Assembly (NCBI GenBank): GCA_003154855.1
Contig: PMEV01000223.1
Coordinates: forward strand, 2,103-11,153
Length of the DNA stretch: 9,051 nucleotides
Direction: 5' to 3'
DNA from: Bryobacterales bacterium
GTDB lineage: Bacteria; Acidobacteriota; Terriglobia; Bryobacterales; Bryobacteraceae
Shown: positions 7,837 to 9,051 of the stretch, one piece after another
Layout: the number at the start of each line of letters is the position of its first letter
How positions within the stretch are numbered: position 1 is the first letter of the stretch
Made by a program: the position numbers and the translations under genes
Notes under the pieces: model-generated
Databases searched by the model: none
The model's input: only the letters and a program-made list of their open reading frames with translations
What the model was told of the DNA's origin: nothing

Positions 7837-8111
7837 CGCCCGGCGGCGGGGGCCCAGGCTTCGGCGGCCAACGGCCCTGACCGAATTCGCCCGGCGCCGG
7901 CAACCTCCTTTTTCGTGACAAATGCCGAATCAGATTCACTGAAACCCGAGCAGGGGACCAGTTGAAGTGGGGAAAGTTGGGGATATTCCTGAGAAGCTAC
8001 GACACGGACCCAGGATTTACGCTTGCACTAAAGATCTGAATCGGCTATTGTTGGTCCCAACTCGGCCCCGGAAGGACGATTTCCTCGGGTGCCTGGACAG
8101 GAGGACAGCGC
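7837..8111. other. Intergenic region between the DUF4123 gene and the hydrolase-like gene
   Basis: These 275 bases form the only sizeable non-coding gap. The first part is very GC-rich. It holds a small possible hairpin (TTCGG 7860-7864 pairing with CCGAA 7881-7885, and GGCC 7866-7869 with GGCC 7873-7876 around AAC) and, further on, a five-T run at 7909-7913 that does not directly follow the hairpin. The middle, around 7915-7950, is visibly more AT-rich. GTGACA at 7915-7920 resembles a -35 box, but no matching -10 box is found at normal spacing. A promoter for the downstream gene is plausible by position but not demonstrated. No tRNA or other structured RNA is recognised. Confidence 0.5.
8099..8105 (+). 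promoter_or_regulatory. Strong ribosome binding site for the putative secreted hydrolase
   Basis: AGGAGGA ends 6 bases before ATG 8112 and is a near-perfect Shine-Dalgarno sequence, the strongest in the window. It fixes the start of the downstream gene and argues against a competing GTG-started frame at 7967-8350. Confidence 0.85.
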
Positions 8112-9051
8112 ATGCCTGGTCGATTGGCCCTCATACAGAATCCGCGGAACGCTCGGCGCTGCGGATGCCGCGTCCGCCTTACTACCGCGGCCCTGCTGGT
8201 GTTGCTGCTGTTGAGCTCGCCGTCAACGGCCTCCGCGCAAGACTACTGCAACGCCACGATAAATCCCGGCTTCTGCGACTACTGTGCTGCGGTGGAGGTC
8301 GCGTTGTTAGCCGCCTGCGCCTTCGGCTGCGACAGAGGAGCGATCTATGAATGGTACGCCGAGTGCATGTCCGAAATGCCGCCCCCGCCACCCCTCCCGC
8401 CTACCCCTATCACTCAGACGGGCGTCTGTGAGGAAGTCCAAGGAGGGATCCGGCCGCTGGTTTCCCCCGGGAGCGCGTGCGGGATTACTTTCGTCGACCC
8501 GGTGCCGGCTCTGCTGAACGGCAACCGCCTCGTGGCGGCGACGGAAACCGCTAAACTCGCCACCCTGGGCAGGCCGGTGAAGGCGGTCGCCGCGGATAGC
8601 GCCGCCCGCGTGGTGCTGCGCATTCCGGCCAACACCGCGAACCAAAATCTCACCGTCAGCCTGCTCGAGGACAATCTGGCAGGTCGTCCCGCATCGGAGG
8701 TCGGAATGCTGTGCTCCGTGGGAGGAACGGAGAATCTGGGGACATTGCCCGTGGTGGCGCAGCAGACCGGCCAAGGTCCGATGGCGTTCGCCGTTTACTA
8801 TCCCCCCGCGGATTTCGTGCGGGCCCAGCCCGGCTACTCCGGCGACAACTCCAAGGCGTCTCGCACCATCCAGTTCAGTGTGGCGTCGCAGTCGGGCAGC
8901 CTTTCCTATTCCAGTCCAATCGAGCTCCTTCGGCCCCCGATCGTGCTCGTGCACGGCTTTTGGGACTCGCAGCATCTCTGGAATTCCTTCCCGCTGTACC
9001 GGAACCTGGCCTGGAACAACAATGACGTTGTACGGTTCTCCATTGAGCGGG
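8112..9051 (+). CDS. Putative secreted alpha/beta-hydrolase (lipase/esterase-like), 3' truncated
   Basis: The frame is open from ATG 8112 to the window edge (313 codons, no stop). It begins with a Sec-type signal peptide: an Arg-rich n-region (to about 25), hydrophobic core AALLVLLLLSS, and an A-S-A cleavage motif at 40-42 before Gln43. The mature part starts with a cysteine-rich stretch (Cys 46, 55, 58, 69, 73, 85), a proline linker (PPPPPLPPTP, about 90-99), then about 170 residues of mostly beta-type sequence with further Cys at 106, 123 and 201. At about 276-290 comes PIVLVHGFWDSQHLW: a hydrophobic strand followed by HG, the typical entry strand and oxyanion-hole region of lipase-like alpha/beta-hydrolases. 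The catalytic Ser, Asp and His would lie beyond the window, so activity is inferred. It could be a periplasmic or exported lipase, or a protein functionally tied to the T6SS. The N-terminal part is not recognised. Confidence 0.72.
   Translation, partial: MPGRLALIQNPRNARRCGCRVRLTTAALLVLLLLSSPSTASAQDYCNATINPGFCDYCAAVEVALLAACAFGCDRGAIYEWYAECMSEMPPPPPLPPTPITQTGVCEEVQGGIRPLVSPGSACGITFVDPVPALLNGNRLVAATETAKLATLGRPVKAVAADSAARVVLRIPANTANQNLTVSLLEDNLAGRPASEVGMLCSVGGTENLGTLPVVAQQTGQGPMAFAVYYPPADFVRAQPGYSGDNSKASRTIQFSVASQSGSLSYSSPIELLRPPIVLVHGFWDSQHLWNSFPLYRNLAWNNNDVVRFSIER

Noticed and set aside
7891..7900. Perfect 10-base palindrome CCGGCGCCGG
   Set aside because: It leaves no loop for a hairpin and is expected by chance in such GC-rich DNA; there is no second copy or operator context.
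7860..7913. Possible rho-independent terminator after the DUF4123 gene
   Set aside because: The stem is short and interrupted, and the T-run lies over 20 bases away from it, so it does not meet the usual form. It is mentioned only in the intergenic entry.
7915..7943. Possible sigma-70 promoter with GTGACA as -35
   Set aside because: No acceptable -10 hexamer is found 16-18 bases downstream.
7967..8350. 127-codon + strand frame with GTG start between the DUF4123 gene and the hydrolase gene
   Set aside because: It has no recognisable motif and overlaps, in another frame, the signal peptide and Cys-rich start of the gene at 8112, which has a far better ribosome site and a convincing protein.
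8307..8975. 222-codon - strand frame opposite the hydrolase-like gene
   Set aside because: No family features are visible. The opposite strand encodes a signal peptide and an HG hydrolase motif in a continuous frame.

Overview
The window is part of a type VI secretion system (T6SS) locus, with every gene on the + strand. Base composition is GC-rich (around two thirds G+C by eye) with strong third-position G/C preference, which explains the many long open frames on the opposite strand. The gene set belongs to the contractile T6SS of diderm (Gram-negative) bacteria. Composition and the style of the last, secreted protein fit a soil-type lineage such as Acidobacteriota; Myxococcota or a GC-rich proteobacterium is also possible. 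The sequence alone does not settle the taxon.

Layout, left to right: the 3' end of tssF (1-579), tssG (543-1577) and tssH/clpV (1605-4310) are baseplate and sheath-recycling genes. A PAAR spike-tip gene (4289-4783), a vgrG spike gene (4788-7268) and a DUF4123 adaptor/chaperone gene (7300-7836) make up the tip-and-loading part. These six genes overlap or nearly abut (37 bp overlap, 27 bp gap, 22 bp overlap, 4 bp gap, 31 bp gap), so they look like one polycistronic unit. A 275 bp non-coding gap follows. A gene with a strong ribosome binding site (from 8112) then runs off the right edge. It encodes a protein with a Sec-type signal peptide, a cysteine-rich segment, a beta-rich region and the beginning of what looks like an alpha/beta-hydrolase (lipase/esterase) domain.

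Together, TssF and TssG form the baseplate wedge that receives the VgrG spike. VgrG is capped by the PAAR protein, the DUF4123 protein loads cargo onto VgrG, and ClpV disassembles the contracted sheath. The least ordinary parts are the C-terminal tail of VgrG, about 190 residues without an enzyme domain that I recognise (a Cys-x2-Cys-x2-Cys cluster followed by degenerate Ser/Gln/Asp-rich 7-8-residue repeats), and the signal-peptide-bearing putative hydrolase in the position where a T6SS effector is often found. I see no RNA genes, CRISPR arrays, insertion sequences or attachment sites.
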